Shown here one piece after another: positions 1-5,297 of a stretch of 5,297 nucleotides of DNA. The notes under the pieces were generated by a model. That model was not told where the DNA came from, searched no databases, and saw only the letters and a program-made list of their open reading frames with translations. Position 1 is the stretch's first letter. Every line of letters begins with the position of its first letter. Made by a program: the position numbers and the translations under genes. Source of the DNA: Verrucomicrobiota bacterium (lineage in GTDB: Bacteria; Verrucomicrobiota; Lentisphaeria; Victivallales; Victivallaceae); contig JAEWSS010000103.1 of assembly GCA_023459755.1 (NCBI GenBank), forward strand, positions 1 through 5,297. Reading direction: 5' to 3'.

Positions 1-284
1 CGCCACACCGGTTCGCCGTTGGGCGCAAGCACCTCATAACGGCATCCGTTATAAACGATGGAGTCTCCTCGTTCGGGATCGTTTTCCAGTTCCGAAGCCG
101 CAATCAGAAAATCACGGCTTTCGGTGCGGACGGTCACGCCGTACTGGTCTTCGGCACGGAACAGCGTTTTTCCCAGCGTCACATTGACTTCAATGCGCGT
201 CCCGTCCCGGCGGACATACTCCGCCGGAACGGAAAGCTCTTTACGCCGTTGATATTCCAGCCATTCCGCCGCCTGTTCAATCAT
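1..284 (-). CDS. Putative head-tail connector / neck protein, 3' end cut by window edge
   Basis: This frame is open from an ATG at 284 to the window edge and gives 94 residues before truncation. The start MIEQAAEWLEYQRR looks helical. It is followed by a probably beta-rich part (EYVRRDGTRIEVNVTLGKT at about 23-40, then YGVTVRTESRDFLI at 48-61) and GDSIVYNGCRYEVLAPNGEP at 73-92. The pattern 'GD.I...G..YEV..P.GEP' resembles small phage neck proteins encoded just after the capsid and cement genes, of the lambda gpFII/head-completion type; this is a recollection of family style, not a search result. The start lies 9 bases after the stop of the DUF2190 gene. The only SD-like sequence is a weak GGGG directly before the ATG, so translation is probably coupled to the upstream gene. 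A TTG two codons upstream is an alternative start. That it is a real gene is fairly sure; the exact role is inferred mainly from position. Confidence 0.6.
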   Translation of the reverse strand, partial: MIEQAAEWLEYQRRKELSVPAEYVRRDGTRIEVNVTLGKTLFRAEDQYGVTVRTESRDFLIAASELENDPERGDSIVYNGCRYEVLAPNGEPVW

Positions 285-293
285 CCCCAACGG

Positions 294-644
294 TTATTCG
301 CCGGTGACGGTCGCGGTGAACGGCGCGTTGAGAAGAAAACGCACACTTTCATCGGCGGACTCGGCGGCGAGAATCGCCTTGCCGAGATACGGATTGTCCG
401 TCGCGGTCGTGGTGACCTTGGAATTGGGCGCGTCCCAGTAGACGGCGGCGCCGACGGTGATTGCGCCGGTCGCCTTGGGCGCGTCAAAAACTCCAACCAC
501 GGCAAGCGAACCGAGCGTGTTGGCGGCGATATCCAGCCGTGCGATTCCAATCAAAGTCCCTTGAACCACAACATCTCCGGCAGCAACGGCTTCGGACGGA
601 CGGTAATCAATGGCTTTGCCATCCTGTACAAATCGAGCGATCAT
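294..644 (-). CDS. DUF2190-family capsid cement (decoration) protein
   Basis: A 116-residue protein of the DUF2190 type, small phage proteins thought to bind and stabilise the outside of the capsid shell, functionally like lambda gpD. The sequence shows the usual family layout: a short N-terminal strand with basic and polar residues (MIARFVQDGKAIDYRP), then AGDVVVQGTLIGIARLDIAA at about 22-41, GSLAVVGVFDAPK at 45-57, an 'AVYWD' element near 66-70, and NPYLGKAILAAE near 83-94. Glycine- and valine-rich repeating strands predominate. The length is normal for the family. The ATG at 644 has a clear AAGGAG eight bases upstream (in 653-658 on the reverse strand). It follows the capsid fusion gene after a 30-base spacer, the standard place for a decoration protein. 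There is no signal peptide or membrane segment. Family assignment is confident; the cement role is known for relatives and inferred here. Confidence 0.86.
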   Translation of the reverse strand: MIARFVQDGKAIDYRPSEAVAAGDVVVQGTLIGIARLDIAANTLGSLAVVGVFDAPKATGAITVGAAVYWDAPNSKVTTTATDNPYLGKAILAAESADESVRFLLNAPFTATVTGE

Positions 645-674
645 GTATAAAACTCCTTGAATTTGAGGTTAAAA

Positions 675-2741
675 TCAGTTGGCGGAACCATTGGCTTTGA
701 CCATGCCGCGATGATCCTGCTCTCTCACGCCGAGGTCGAAATAAACGCGGAACCACAGCCCCAAAGTGTTGAAATCGGTCTCACCTCTTTCGACCGTCGG
801 AGTGCGTTTCCCCTTCAGATAACCGATCTCCCAGGTGTCCACCGTGCGCGGATCACCGAAGAGATACCAGCCGGTCTGACTGGCTCCCTCGTAGGCGGAA
901 TTTCCGAGATACGGGCTGGAAACCACGTTAAGATTTTCGTCGGCCAGCACGTTCAGAGCCGGACGCACCGTGTTGTCCGATCCCGCCATGATGAGAGTCG
1001 CCCCCTGCGTCAGTTCAATCGCAAGATGCTTGAGCGCAGTGGGAACCAAGAGATAACGGGGTTCCACCGAAATCGGCTGGCCGTCCGCGTCCACCTGATC
1101 GAGGAACAGCTGAATCGCTTTCTTGAGACTGTCCGCGCCGAGCGCGGAAGTCGCGCCGGTCAAGAGATTCTTGTGTCCGGCGTGGAACAGAGCCTTCCCG
1201 TCAATCTGCGTCGGATTCTTCAGCAGACGCGAAAAGAACAACTGGTCGATCAGCCGCGCCGCACGGTTGCCCATGGCGGTCGGCACTTTCATAAACGCGC
1301 CGAGGTCGTCGTTGATGATCATTTTGCGCGTCAGGCAAAAGCGCTTCCCATACGTTTCCAATTGATTCTTAGCACTTTCCTCCACGAGACCGCCGTCCTT
1401 GATCTCTCCGTCGGCGGCAATCGGCATCAGATCGCCGACATCCGTCAGACGGAAACGGTCGTTTTCCTTGAAGTCGTTGAGGTCTCCGGTGGAACACAGC
1501 TTCGTCGCGATGACCGGCTGGGCTTCATAAGACTGCAACAGCTTTTTGTTCGCCACGTTGGAGAGGATACCCGGCAAAGACACCGAGCTGAAAGCCGCGC
1601 GGATGGTTTCGTTGTCAAAGCCTCGGCTGTACGGGATTCCGTCCAGTTTCATGCACTCGATCAGGAGCTGACGGAGCGGCATATCCATATCTGCCATACC
1701 GGCTTCCACGGTCTTTGCCCCGTAGGATTTTTCCAGCAAATCGGCGGAGACTCCGACGCGGAGGCACATCGCCGCCTCAATATTTTTCCGCATCTCGCCA
1801 CCTTGCGGCGCGGATTTGACGGCAATATTCACATTGGCCGCCGGACGTTCCATGCGGATCATTTCCAATACTTTCTTCGTGGTGACTTCGGGAGTCCAGC
1901 CGCCGCTCACCGCCTGCTTCTCGATTTCCGGGAATTCCCCGTTGCAAATCGACTGAATCGCGCCAACACGTTCGCGCTCGGCGGCGACGGCGGCTTTGGC
2001 GGCGGCGTGAATATCAATTCCGCTCGCCTGAATCGCCGGAGGCACAGCCTCCGCTTGGGTTTTCTTTTCGGGATTGCAATTGACGGCTTCTGCGGTTTTG
2101 CCGTCCTCTTCCGGCTTCTTCTTTTCCGGATCGTCCTCCGGCTTCTTTTCCGGCTCGGCGATGGGCGGCACAACCGGCTTCTTGGTTTCATCTTCCTTGG
2201 CGGCAACAGTTTTCTCGATTTCCTTGCTCATACGGTCTCCTTCAATGGTTTGGGAAAGGTTGAATTTTGCGGTGACTTTCATCGTGGTGTGGGCATCCGC
2301 GCCCACGGCGACAACGCTCACTTCGCGCAGCGTCGATTTCTTGATGTGATAGAACGGTCCATCCTGCGACTGCCCGTTCACCTCGCGGCTGGATTTCACC
2401 AGTTCACACTCTTTGACATCCGCGCCGATACTCAACTGCCAGTCGGCCCCGGCCTTACTCTGCGCGACGTTATCGGCGGCGTCCTTGCCGTCCGAAACAA
2501 TTTCGCCGGAGATTTCCAGCGCATTGTTTTTGACGCTCGCCGACACCATCCCGACACGGGCGTCGGTTTTGTTTTCATGGTTGGTCAGGAGCGGCACATT
2601 TTCCGGAATCTCCATTCCGGCCAGATCCACCACCACCGGATATTTCCATCCCGGCAGATTCATTTTGCCGCCGCTGTAAGCAATGCCGCCCACTTTCGGC
2701 TTCGCGTTCCCGGCGGCTTCAATCAGGGTAAATTCACTCAT
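675..2741 (-). CDS. Prohead protease / scaffold-like linker / major capsid protein fusion
   Basis: A 688-residue polyprotein that should build and mature the procapsid. Residues 1-160 look like an S78-type prohead protease: VPLLTNHE gives a candidate catalytic His55, WQLSIGA a candidate Ser104, and LREVSVVAVGADAHT (138-152) matches the C-terminal 'EVS.V..gA' signature of such proteases. Residues about 171-232 form a Lys/Glu/Pro-rich low-complexity linker. Residues 242-266 (IDIHAAAKAAVAAERERVGA and onward) look helical, like the scaffold tails of phage head proteases. Residues about 315-688 are a Mu gpT-like HK97-fold capsid protein, with DGKALFHAGHKN at 514-525 and RYLLVPTALKHLA at 562-574. 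I chose ATG 2741 because AAAGGA lies eight bases upstream (2750-2755) and this start overlaps the portal stop by eight bases. The same frame extends upstream to 2810, but that part lies within the portal gene. A second in-frame start with a strong SD occurs at Met171 (2231). Fused protease-capsid proteins are known in other prophages. Confidence 0.9.
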   Translation of the reverse strand: MSEFTLIEAAGNAKPKVGGIAYSGGKMNLPGWKYPVVVDLAGMEIPENVPLLTNHENKTDARVGMVSASVKNNALEISGEIVSDGKDAADNVAQSKAGADWQLSIGADVKECELVKSSREVNGQSQDGPFYHIKKSTLREVSVVAVGADAHTTMKVTAKFNLSQTIEGDRMSKEIEKTVAAKEDETKKPVVPPIAEPEKKPEDDPEKKKPEEDGKTAEAVNCNPEKKTQAEAVPPAIQASGIDIHAAAKAAVAAERERVGAIQSICNGEFPEIEKQAVSGGWTPEVTTKKVLEMIRMERPAANVNIAVKSAPQGGEMRKNIEAAMCLRVGVSADLLEKSYGAKTVEAGMADMDMPLRQLLIECMKLDGIPYSRGFDNETIRAAFSSVSLPGILSNVANKKLLQSYEAQPVIATKLCSTGDLNDFKENDRFRLTDVGDLMPIAADGEIKDGGLVEESAKNQLETYGKRFCLTRKMIINDDLGAFMKVPTAMGNRAARLIDQLFFSRLLKNPTQIDGKALFHAGHKNLLTGATSALGADSLKKAIQLFLDQVDADGQPISVEPRYLLVPTALKHLAIELTQGATLIMAGSDNTVRPALNVLADENLNVVSSPYLGNSAYEGASQTGWYLFGDPRTVDTWEIGYLKGKRTPTVERGETDFNTLGLWFRVYFDLGVREQDHRGMVKANGSAN
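2048..2231 (-). other. Low-complexity K/E/P-rich linker of the capsid fusion
   Basis: This segment codes for residues about 171-232 of the fusion protein. Lys, Glu, Pro and Asp dominate, with near-repeats such as EPEKKPEDDPEKKKPEEDGK at 196-215. It is probably disordered and separates the protease from a helical scaffold-like segment. Charged disordered stretches of this kind are common in phage scaffold or delta domains that are removed during maturation. Whether this one is removed is inference. Confidence 0.7.
2229..2242 (-). promoter_or_regulatory. Internal ribosome binding site and in-frame ATG within the capsid fusion gene
   Basis: On the reverse strand AAGGAG (2242-2237) is followed by five bases and then ATG AGC AAG GAA (ATG at 2231-2229). 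It is as good as or better than the SD sites of the other genes in this window. The ATG is in frame and is Met171, precisely where the protease domain ends and the charged linker begins. Initiation here would give a 518-residue scaffold-capsid protein without the protease. Use of the site is inferred from sequence only. Confidence 0.6.
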
Positions 2742-4173
2742 CCATAACATCCTTTGGCTCTGAACCGTCATTGGTTTCCGGTTCGGGTTGAACTGTTTCC
2801 GTCGGAGCATCCGCGTTCAGCGGAATGCCCAGCTCTTTCATCAATTTGATCTCTTTGGCGCGCTGCCGCAGAACCGACATGTAATCGCGTCCGTCCTTGG
2901 CGCATTCCGCCGCCAGCGTTGTAGTATTGTTTGCCAGACGCTTTTCCTGAGCTGTCGCCTCCTTGCCCGGATCGACATGCGGAAAGCCATCCCAGAACCA
3001 CGTATGCCGTTCGGCTGGAATCAATTGTATCCCAGTCAGCGAATACTCCCGGAACCACACTTCGAAAATCCGGTTCAGGACTTCTGTTTCCCAGAACGAG
3101 CGGTCAACCAGAATCGATTTGTGGTAAATCTGGTTGTCCAGTCGTCCCGACGCGTAATTGTGACCGGAAAAATCTCCGGCCAGTGTGCCGTAGGTCGAAC
3201 AGACGCACCGGGCGATTTCCGCAAGAATGATTTTTACAAACTCGCTGTGATTCGCCGCTGGTTGCTTGGGATCAAGCTGTCCCATTTTCCAGCCAGCCGG
3301 AACGGTCAGCATCATATTGCGTTCCAAGGGAATGCTGTCCATCGGCTCGACGTCATCGCTCTCGCCGTTCGGTGGCGCATCCGTGTAAAGGATCGCCGCA
3401 AAATCGGCGGCCGCCTCCGCAGCCGACAGAACAGCGAGATTGTACCGGCGCAACTGGGCGAATAGCGGAAGGGCCGCTGCCAGTTCGGGTATTCCCCGGT
3501 GCAATCCCGGTCTGTCCTGCCGGAAAATATGGATCATATATTCCGATGGAACGTGAATCGCATCGTCACCGGGCATATAGTGAATGTCGCCGGGGTGGTA
3601 TTTCAATACCCGGTAATCCACTGGATTGCCCCAGTGATCGAAACTGATTCCGTCAACGCTGGTGTCGTCGTCCAGCCATTTCAAATCGCCGGATATCCGG
3701 TCGGCTTCGATCAGCATCAGATCCAGTTTCACCGGATGCCGCACTTTGGGATTCGTTGCCAACACCGCAAACGCCTCACCATCCTGACAACGGCTCATCC
3801 GCATGGTGCGGAGTTTTGCCGCGAGATTCACGGCGTCGCTCCAGCGGATAAACGCGGTTTCCACCTCGTCGTTGAAATTCTCGTCGCAGGAGAGCATTTG
3901 CAATCGCGGTCCCGTGCCGATGGTGTCGTTGGCAAGCATCTGCACCAAGCCTTTTGCATACGAATTGTTGGCAACCTCATATCGCGCCCGCATTCGCAGT
4001 GTCCGCCGGACTTCCGGTGCGGCCTCCATATCCGCCGACAGATGATCCGCCGCCGCCCAATGTTTCAAATTATCCCGCGTCGTCTGCGCTGCGTCAAACC
4101 GTGCCCGGACAACCGGAAGAACCGTTTTCGGCGGCGTCCGCGTCCGAAACATTGTTTTCAGTTTGTTGAACAT
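2734..4173 (-). CDS. Phage portal protein, lambda gpB family
   Basis: A 479-residue portal protein, normal in length for the lambda gpB group (Phage_portal_2). Portals form the dodecameric ring at one capsid vertex through which DNA is packaged and released, and to which the neck attaches. Diagnostic stretches are YEVANNSYAKGLVQMLANDT (65-84) running into IGTGPRLQM (85-93); HIFRQDRPGLHRGIPELAAA (215-234); DFSGHNYASGRLDNQIYHKS (334-353), the conserved 'YSS.R' region; and WDGFPHVDPGKEATA (394-408), followed by a helical segment. The C-terminal 25 residues are acidic and rich in Pro, Glu and Thr. The ATG at 4173 is preceded by GAGG with a seven-base spacer and lies 10 bases after the stop of the gpW-like gene. 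The 3' end overlaps the start of the capsid fusion gene by eight bases, indicating translational coupling. No frameshift or missing domain is visible. Confidence 0.95.
   Translation of the reverse strand: MFNKLKTMFRTRTPPKTVLPVVRARFDAAQTTRDNLKHWAAADHLSADMEAAPEVRRTLRMRARYEVANNSYAKGLVQMLANDTIGTGPRLQMLSCDENFNDEVETAFIRWSDAVNLAAKLRTMRMSRCQDGEAFAVLATNPKVRHPVKLDLMLIEADRISGDLKWLDDDTSVDGISFDHWGNPVDYRVLKYHPGDIHYMPGDDAIHVPSEYMIHIFRQDRPGLHRGIPELAAALPLFAQLRRYNLAVLSAAEAAADFAAILYTDAPPNGESDDVEPMDSIPLERNMMLTVPAGWKMGQLDPKQPAANHSEFVKIILAEIARCVCSTYGTLAGDFSGHNYASGRLDNQIYHKSILVDRSFWETEVLNRIFEVWFREYSLTGIQLIPAERHTWFWDGFPHVDPGKEATAQEKRLANNTTTLAAECAKDGRDYMSVLRQRAKEIKLMKELGIPLNADAPTETVQPEPETNDGSEPKDVMDE
2750..2755 (-). 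promoter_or_regulatory. Ribosome binding site of the capsid fusion gene
   Basis: AAAGGA on the reverse strand lies eight bases before the ATG at 2741. It supports that start (MSEFTLIEAAG) over the upstream in-frame ATGs at 2750, 2771 and 2810, and lies inside the end of the portal gene. Confidence 0.6.
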
Positions 4174-4183
4174 AAGAACACCT

Positions 4184-4384
4184 CTACGCCCCTGAATGGC
4201 AAAGTTTACTGATCTTCAGGCCGCTTGTGCGGGATTTTACCGCCTTTTTCGACGCGAGGTATTCGTCAGCCGCTATCTGATCCGGCAGCGAATGCTGTTC
4301 GACCTTCTGTCCGTCCACTTCGGCAGACTTCGGCCCGGACGCATTCTCGCGGATCGCATCCTCAATTTGAGTTTCTTCCGGCAT
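4184..4384 (-). CDS. Small gpW-like head-tail connector candidate
   Basis: A 66-residue protein directly before the portal gene, the position and size of lambda gpW (68 residues), which joins the portal to the neck after DNA packaging. The first 20 residues are polar and probably variable. They are followed by DGQKVEQHSLPDQIAADEYL (24-43), ASKKA, and GLKISKLCHSGA at the C terminus. A short beta hairpin ('DGQ.V..HSL') followed by a helix ('DQIAADEYLASKKA') and a 'G(L).I.K....GA' tail is a layout I associate with small proteins between terminase and portal genes in lambda/Mu-hybrid prophages. The start at 4384 is backed by a purine-rich SD (AAGGAAGGAAA, 4390-4400) and follows the candidate promoter. 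There are no membrane segments. It could instead be an uncharacterised small head protein; the gene itself is likely real. Confidence 0.7.
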   Translation of the reverse strand: MPEETQIEDAIRENASGPKSAEVDGQKVEQHSLPDQIAADEYLASKKAVKSRTSGLKISKLCHSGA

Positions 4385-4491
4385 TCAAATTTCCTTCCTT
4401 GCAATCATGCGATTTGCATGATAGATTATATTGGGTTATTTTATACTTTTTTTGACTTCATCGGGTGAAAACAACTTTCCGGATACCTTTT
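4385..4491 (-). promoter_or_regulatory. AT-rich intergenic region with candidate promoter for the head operon
   Basis: This is the only sizeable non-coding gap in the window. On the reverse strand it holds an A-run and TATAAA-like sequence (4439-4458), then a perfect TATAAT (4430-4425) about 40 bases before the ATG at 4384, then a 7-bp inverted repeat at 4422-4404, then the SD at 4400-4390. No good -35 hexamer is found 16-18 bases before TATAAT (the sequence there is AAAAAA), so the promoter may be weak, activator-dependent or use an UP-like A-tract. A start about seven bases after TATAAT would fall inside the inverted repeat. I see no convincing rho-independent terminator for the upstream pair of genes. 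Confidence 0.45.
4404..4422. repeat. Perfect 7-bp inverted repeat, operator-like
   Basis: ATCATGC, five bases (GATTT), then GCATGAT. It lies between the TATAAT box and the ribosome binding site of the gpW-like gene and would overlap the predicted transcription start. The symmetric arms with a 12-base centre-to-centre spacing suit a dimeric helix-turn-helix regulator. In RNA it would form only a short stem without a U-run, so it is not a good terminator. Confidence 0.5.
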
Positions 4492-4704
4492 TCAGCACCC
4501 GTCCGGTTCGTATTTGCCGCGATTGGCTTCGCATTCCCCGATAATGAACTCAGCGTAACGGTCGCATTTGTGCGTGAGTGCACACTCAATCGCCGCAAAG
4601 GATTTCCGCATTTTGCGGATCTTTTTTTTCAAGTGGCGGTAATCGGCAAGAAGCTCCTCATACTGACGGGCGCATTCAAGGCATTCGGGTTCGACTTCAC
4701 TCAT
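4492..4704 (-). CDS. Small Cys-containing, probably coiled-coil protein of unknown function
   Basis: A 70-residue protein I do not recognise. It starts MSEVEPECLECARQYEELLA, with a CxxC pair at 8 and 11. Next comes a charged helical stretch to about residue 40, with a very basic core KKKIRKMRK (26-34). Further cysteines are at 41, 47, 58 and 70, which could bind a metal or simply be scattered. The ATG at 4704 overlaps the methyltransferase stop in an ATGA. It also has a strong GGAGG six bases upstream (4711-4715), so it is very likely translated and coupled to the methyltransferase. The codons for KKK form a run of eight A residues. The basic and cysteine content would suit a small DNA-binding or accessory protein, but nothing in the sequence proves this. 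Confidence 0.7.
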   Translation of the reverse strand: MSEVEPECLECARQYEELLADYRHLKKKIRKMRKSFAAIECALTHKCDRYAEFIIGECEANRGKYEPDGC

Positions 4705-5297
4705 TGATTTCCTCCGTAGTTGATTTCATTCGCCACACATGTGGCTATTTCGTTTTCCATCATTTGAATTCTTTGCCCGACCCATGACATCACATTCACG
4801 CACATGCTGTTGCCACATGCTTTATATCGTGGAGCATCGAGGCATTCATCTTCCGGCAACCCTTTCCATGGAATTCTTGTGTGATTATCGGGAAAGCCCA
4901 TCAGCCTTTCGCACTCAACGGGAAGCAGTCTGCGGACGGTCGCCTGCCATCCTATGCCCGGAACGTTAGAAGAGGTTACCGTGTGCATAGGGTCGCCGTC
5001 GTTGCCGACTCCGACACCCTGCCTGTTGACCGCGTCATGTTTTTCCGGGTCGCGGGTCGCATCCCTCAAATCCAGCGGAACACACTCATTCCGGGCAACC
5101 GCGTGGGATTGCGTATCCGCGCTGATGACCGGACTTACATCGGTCTGACTGACGCCGCAGCGGCCTTTGGCACCCATCATATCAACCACGGACATTTTCT
5201 CCCGGTATGCCACGGCATGAACGTCTTTTACCGTCTGTGTGTACATCACTTCATCTTCACTGACTCCAAGACCGGAACCGCCCTTGCGCTCGGCTTT
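4701..5297 (-). CDS. DNA cytosine-5 methyltransferase, C-terminal part (5' end outside window)
   Basis: The frame is open from the window edge to the TGA at 4701 and gives 198 residues. The GTG/ATG at 5249-5244 is internal, because the 16 codons before it are coding without a stop. The C-terminal part carries two C5-methyltransferase signatures: RRLLPVECERLMGFPDN (122-138, bases 4934-4884; motif IX, 'RR..P.E.ERL.GFPD') and GNSMCVNVMSWVGQRI (162-177; motif X, 'GNSM...V..W.G.RI', completing the AdoMet site). The preceding segment, with QGVGVGNDGDPMHTVTSSNV (93-112), belongs to the target-recognition region and is of the type I associate with phage-encoded Dcm-like enzymes. The catalytic Pro-Cys motif IV and the AdoMet FxGxG motif must lie outside the window and cannot be checked. 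The enzyme transfers a methyl group from AdoMet to cytosine C5; target specificity cannot be read. The tail after motif X is about 21 residues. Confidence 0.9.
   Translation of the reverse strand, partial: KAERKGGSGLGVSEDEVMYTQTVKDVHAVAYREKMSVVDMMGAKGRCGVSQTDVSPVISADTQSHAVARNECVPLDLRDATRDPEKHDAVNRQGVGVGNDGDPMHTVTSSNVPGIGWQATVRRLLPVECERLMGFPDNHTRIPWKGLPEDECLDAPRYKACGNSMCVNVMSWVGQRIQMMENEIATCVANEINYGGNQ

Noticed and set aside
281..550. An 89-codon minus-strand frame overlapping the DUF2190 gene
   Set aside because: It is out of frame with the DUF2190 protein and reads as Pro/Arg/Ser-rich low complexity, typical of a shifted frame of GC-rich coding DNA.
657..2747. A 696-codon open frame on the plus strand opposite the capsid fusion gene
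   Set aside because: Its translation is rich in His, Arg, Phe and Leu and has no recognisable domain. It is the mirror of a well-supported capsid gene with GC-rich codons and few antisense stops, and it has no neighbouring plus-strand genes.
2742..2810. Longer N terminus for the capsid fusion, starting at 2810
   Set aside because: It would overlap the portal gene by 77 bases and add 23 residues of basic sequence; the ATG at 2741 has its own SD and gives a typical short overlap.
3499..4212. A 237-codon plus-strand open frame opposite the portal gene
   Set aside because: The opposite strand encodes a clear lambda-type portal protein; the plus-strand product is compositionally odd and unsupported.
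4196..4468. Plus-strand open frames opposite the gpW-like gene and the intergenic gap
   Set aside because: No SD, no recognisable domain, and they lie over a minus-strand gene and its promoter region.
4606..4629. A terminator-like sequence on the plus strand (CCGCA-TTT-TGCGG followed by a T8 run)
   Set aside because: It lies inside the coding sequence of the 70-residue gene, the stem is only five base pairs, and no plus-strand transcription unit is supported nearby. The run simply reflects the lysine codons on the other strand.
5244..5249. A GTG or ATG start for the methyltransferase at 5249-5244
   Set aside because: The frame continues open to the window edge with plausible coding sequence, and a C5 methyltransferase needs about 200 or more residues before motif IX, so the real start is outside the window.

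Overview
The window is a piece of a tailed-phage genome, most likely a prophage, holding part of the head-morphogenesis module. Every gene I can support lies on the minus strand, so transcription runs from high to low coordinates. Host identity cannot be read directly. The moderately GC-rich codon use, clear Shine-Dalgarno (SD) sites and lambda/Mu-hybrid head genes point to a Gram-negative-type bacterium. My guess of a Lentisphaerota/Verrucomicrobiota-like or proteobacterial host is an impression, not a measurement.

In transcription order: (1) 5297-4701, the C-terminal part of a DNA cytosine-5 methyltransferase that runs off the window edge. (2) 4704-4492, a 70-residue Cys-containing, probably coiled-coil protein of unknown role, coupled to the methyltransferase by an ATGA overlap. 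(3) 4491-4385, a 107-base AT-rich gap with a TATAAT box and a perfect 7-bp inverted repeat just before the next gene, a candidate promoter/operator for the head operon. (4) 4384-4184, a 66-residue gpW-like connector candidate. (5) 4173-2734, a lambda gpB-family portal protein. (6) 2741-675, a 688-residue fusion of an S78-like prohead protease, a charged scaffold-like segment and a Mu gpT-like major capsid protein. (7) 644-294, a DUF2190-type capsid cement protein. (8) 284 to the window start, the 5' part of a head-tail connector candidate.

Together genes 4-8 supply the head: the portal nucleates assembly, the protease/scaffold/capsid polyprotein builds and matures the procapsid, the DUF2190 protein stabilises the shell, and the small proteins probably form the neck. 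The methyltransferase would modify phage or host DNA, for example against restriction. No terminase gene is visible between the methyltransferase and the portal, where lambda-like phages usually carry it.

The most interesting observation is inside the fusion gene. Exactly at the junction between the protease and the scaffold-like segment there is an in-frame ATG (position 2231) with an ideal SD. This suggests that a shorter scaffold-capsid product is made as well as the full polyprotein, or that two formerly separate genes fused. I see no CRISPR array, tRNA, rRNA, insertion sequence or attachment site.
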